64,000 bases of DNA from an uncultured Acidimicrobiaceae bacterium (GTDB lineage: Bacteria; Actinomycetota; Acidimicrobiia; Acidimicrobiales; SZUA-35): positions 1-64,000 of the forward strand of contig CAMYLA010000017.1 in assembly GCA_947259095.1 (NCBI GenBank), in the 5' to 3' direction. Under the pieces are notes generated by a model. It was not told the DNA's origin. It saw only the letters and a program-made list of their open reading frames with translations, and ran no database searches. Position 1 is the stretch's first letter. Each line of letters starts with the position of its first letter. Below, piece by piece: positions 62,908-64,000 of the stretch. Both the position numbers and the translations under genes were made by a program.

Positions 62908-64000
62908 GTGGCTGAATCACATCCAGAGCTCGAATCGGAGCAGGCACACGTCGACCTGGCCTATGAGCGCCTCGACGAATCCCGAGCCGAGGCCGTCCGC
63001 CTCAAGGATATGGTCGAGGTCGGCCGGGGTGGCACCAACCAGGCCCGCTGGGAGCGGGAGATCTTCTACGAGAACATTGCCAACCGGCTCAAGCAGCTGG
63101 ATCTTGGCGAACGGTCACTGTGTTTCGGGCGGATCGATCAGTCCGAGGACACCGGTGGCGGCAGCTACCACATCGGCCGGATCGCCGTTGCCAGTTCGTC
63201 CCAGGAACCGCTGATCGTCGACTGGCGAGCCCCGGTGGCCGAATCGTTCTACCGGGCAACCGGCAGGGACCCCCAGGGCCTGGTGCGTCGCCGCCATTTC
63301 ACCTCCCGGGGCCGCACGGTGCTCGATCTGGAGGACGAGTTCTTCGGCGAGGCGGCAACATCGCGTCGGGTCACGGTCAACGGTCGGGAACTGCGGGGCA
63401 CCGGCGCCCTGATCAATGCCCTCGAGGAGAATCGAACCGGTCGCCTCGGCGACATCATCGGCACGATCCAGGCCGAACAGGACGAGATCATCCGGGCCCC
63501 GATGCAGGGGGTACTGGTGGTGCAGGGCGGGCCCGGCACCGGCAAGACGGTTGTGGCCCTGCATCGGGCCGCCTACCTGCTCTACGCCCACCGATTCCCT
63601 CTCGAGGGTCAGGGGTTGCTGGTGGTCGGTCCGAACCGGCTGTTCCTCGGCTACATCGAGCAGGTGTTGCCCTCGCTCGGCGAGGCCGGGGTGGAGATGG
63701 CGGTGCTGGCCGACCTGGTGCCGGAGGTCCGGGTCACCGGGCGGGACGAGCAGGCCGGGGCCAGGATCAAGGGCGACCTTCGTATGGTCAACCTGGTCCG
63801 CAGGGCGGTCCGCGATCGCCAGCGGCCGTTGCGATCCGATCTGGTGGTCGGGATGGGTATCCGCAAGATCCGGGTGCCGATGGCCGAGACGAAACGTATC
63901 GTCGACGAAGCCCGGCGCCGCTACCGGACCCACAACGCGGCCCGCAAGCACGTTGTGCAGTCGCTGTTCGAAGCGCTGGGCGCCCATCACCCGGACGGGG
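62908..64000 (+). CDS. HelD-like superfamily 1 helicase (3' partial)
   Basis: An open frame from GTG 62908 that runs off the window (364 codons seen). An N-terminal coiled-coil (ESEQAHVDLAYERLDESRAEA) is followed by a FGRIDQSEDTGG...IGRIAVASSSQEPLIVDWRAPV segment and Walker A GGPGTGKTVVALHRAAYLL. This order is typical of HelD/HelR proteins, which bind and recycle RNA polymerase. The later helicase motifs are outside the window. Confidence 0.85.
   Translation, partial: MAESHPELESEQAHVDLAYERLDESRAEAVRLKDMVEVGRGGTNQARWEREIFYENIANRLKQLDLGERSLCFGRIDQSEDTGGGSYHIGRIAVASSSQEPLIVDWRAPVAESFYRATGRDPQGLVRRRHFTSRGRTVLDLEDEFFGEAATSRRVTVNGRELRGTGALINALEENRTGRLGDIIGTIQAEQDEIIRAPMQGVLVVQGGPGTGKTVVALHRAAYLLYAHRFPLEGQGLLVVGPNRLFLGYIEQVLPSLGEAGVEMAVLADLVPEVRVTGRDEQAGARIKGDLRMVNLVRRAVRDRQRPLRSDLVVGMGIRKIRVPMAETKRIVDEARRRYRTHNAARKHVVQSLFEALGAHHPDG

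Overview
The window reads as chromosomal DNA of a high-GC actinobacterium. It carries RadA-DisA, ClpC, glucosyl-3-phosphoglycerate synthase, HemQ (coproheme decarboxylase), a CIRCE-controlled GroEL, many GTG starts and many 1-4 bp start/stop overlaps. Several genes (an LppM-like/HAD fusion, Ala/Pro-rich membrane proteins with a Trp-rich N-terminal motif, a four-S1-domain protein) fit the Acidimicrobiia better than Streptomyces or Mycobacterium. That assignment is an inference from gene content; no marker phylogeny was possible.

Layout. 1-2.6 kb: the end of a type VII secretion FtsK/SpoIIIE ATPase and a WXG100-like protein. 2.8-21.5 kb: a mostly core block: sppA, polyprenyl diphosphate synthase, clpC, the LppM-HAD fusion, a Rieske protein with its own operator-promoter, an MFS transporter, radA-disA, a dienelactone hydrolase, a Crp-family regulator, ispD-ispF-rlmB and an Ala-rich membrane protein. 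21.55-34.73 kb: an accessory segment ending exactly at a tRNA-Thr(UGU) gene. It holds intact genes (two MDR oxidoreductases, a TauD dioxygenase, lipoproteins, an MBL hydrolase, a DUF4386 protein) among decayed ones (two DUF4386 copies, a maleylpyruvate-isomerase-like gene, a histidine kinase, VOC, SDR and E2 fragments). A degenerate copy of the 3' half of the tRNA lies at 30.5 kb in the same orientation, as expected for an old integrative-element boundary.

35.0-44 kb: core again: LytR_C protein, glycerate kinase, gpgS, a hairpin-rich intergenic region with an orphan terminator, CIRCE-groEL, nitrobindin, fdhD, hemQ and an S1-domain protein with a 12-bp tandem repeat. 43.9-48 kb: a tightly coupled run of two unrecognised genes, glnD and a Nudix hydrolase. 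48-52.3 kb: PAC2 protein, GNAT, P450 and a PQQ-type sugar dehydrogenase. 52.4-57 kb: a probable cell-envelope cluster (GtrA, two methyltransferases, an alpha/alpha-barrel protein and a GT4 glycosyltransferase). 57-64 kb: dtd, a DUF2510-type membrane protein, the operon hemE-hemG-lnt (lnt has Ser in place of the catalytic Cys) and, divergently, the start of a HelD-like helicase that runs off the window.

How the genes connect: ispD and ispF make isoprenoid precursors that the polyprenyl synthase elongates; hemE, hemG and hemQ are three steps of the coproporphyrin-dependent heme route; clpC, groEL, radA and disA form a proteostasis and DNA-integrity set. The strongest leads for something undescribed are the orphan-terminated hairpin region before groEL, the MerR-type promoter and unusual Rieske protein at 10-11.8 kb, the LppM-HAD fusion, and the tRNA-bounded decaying island.
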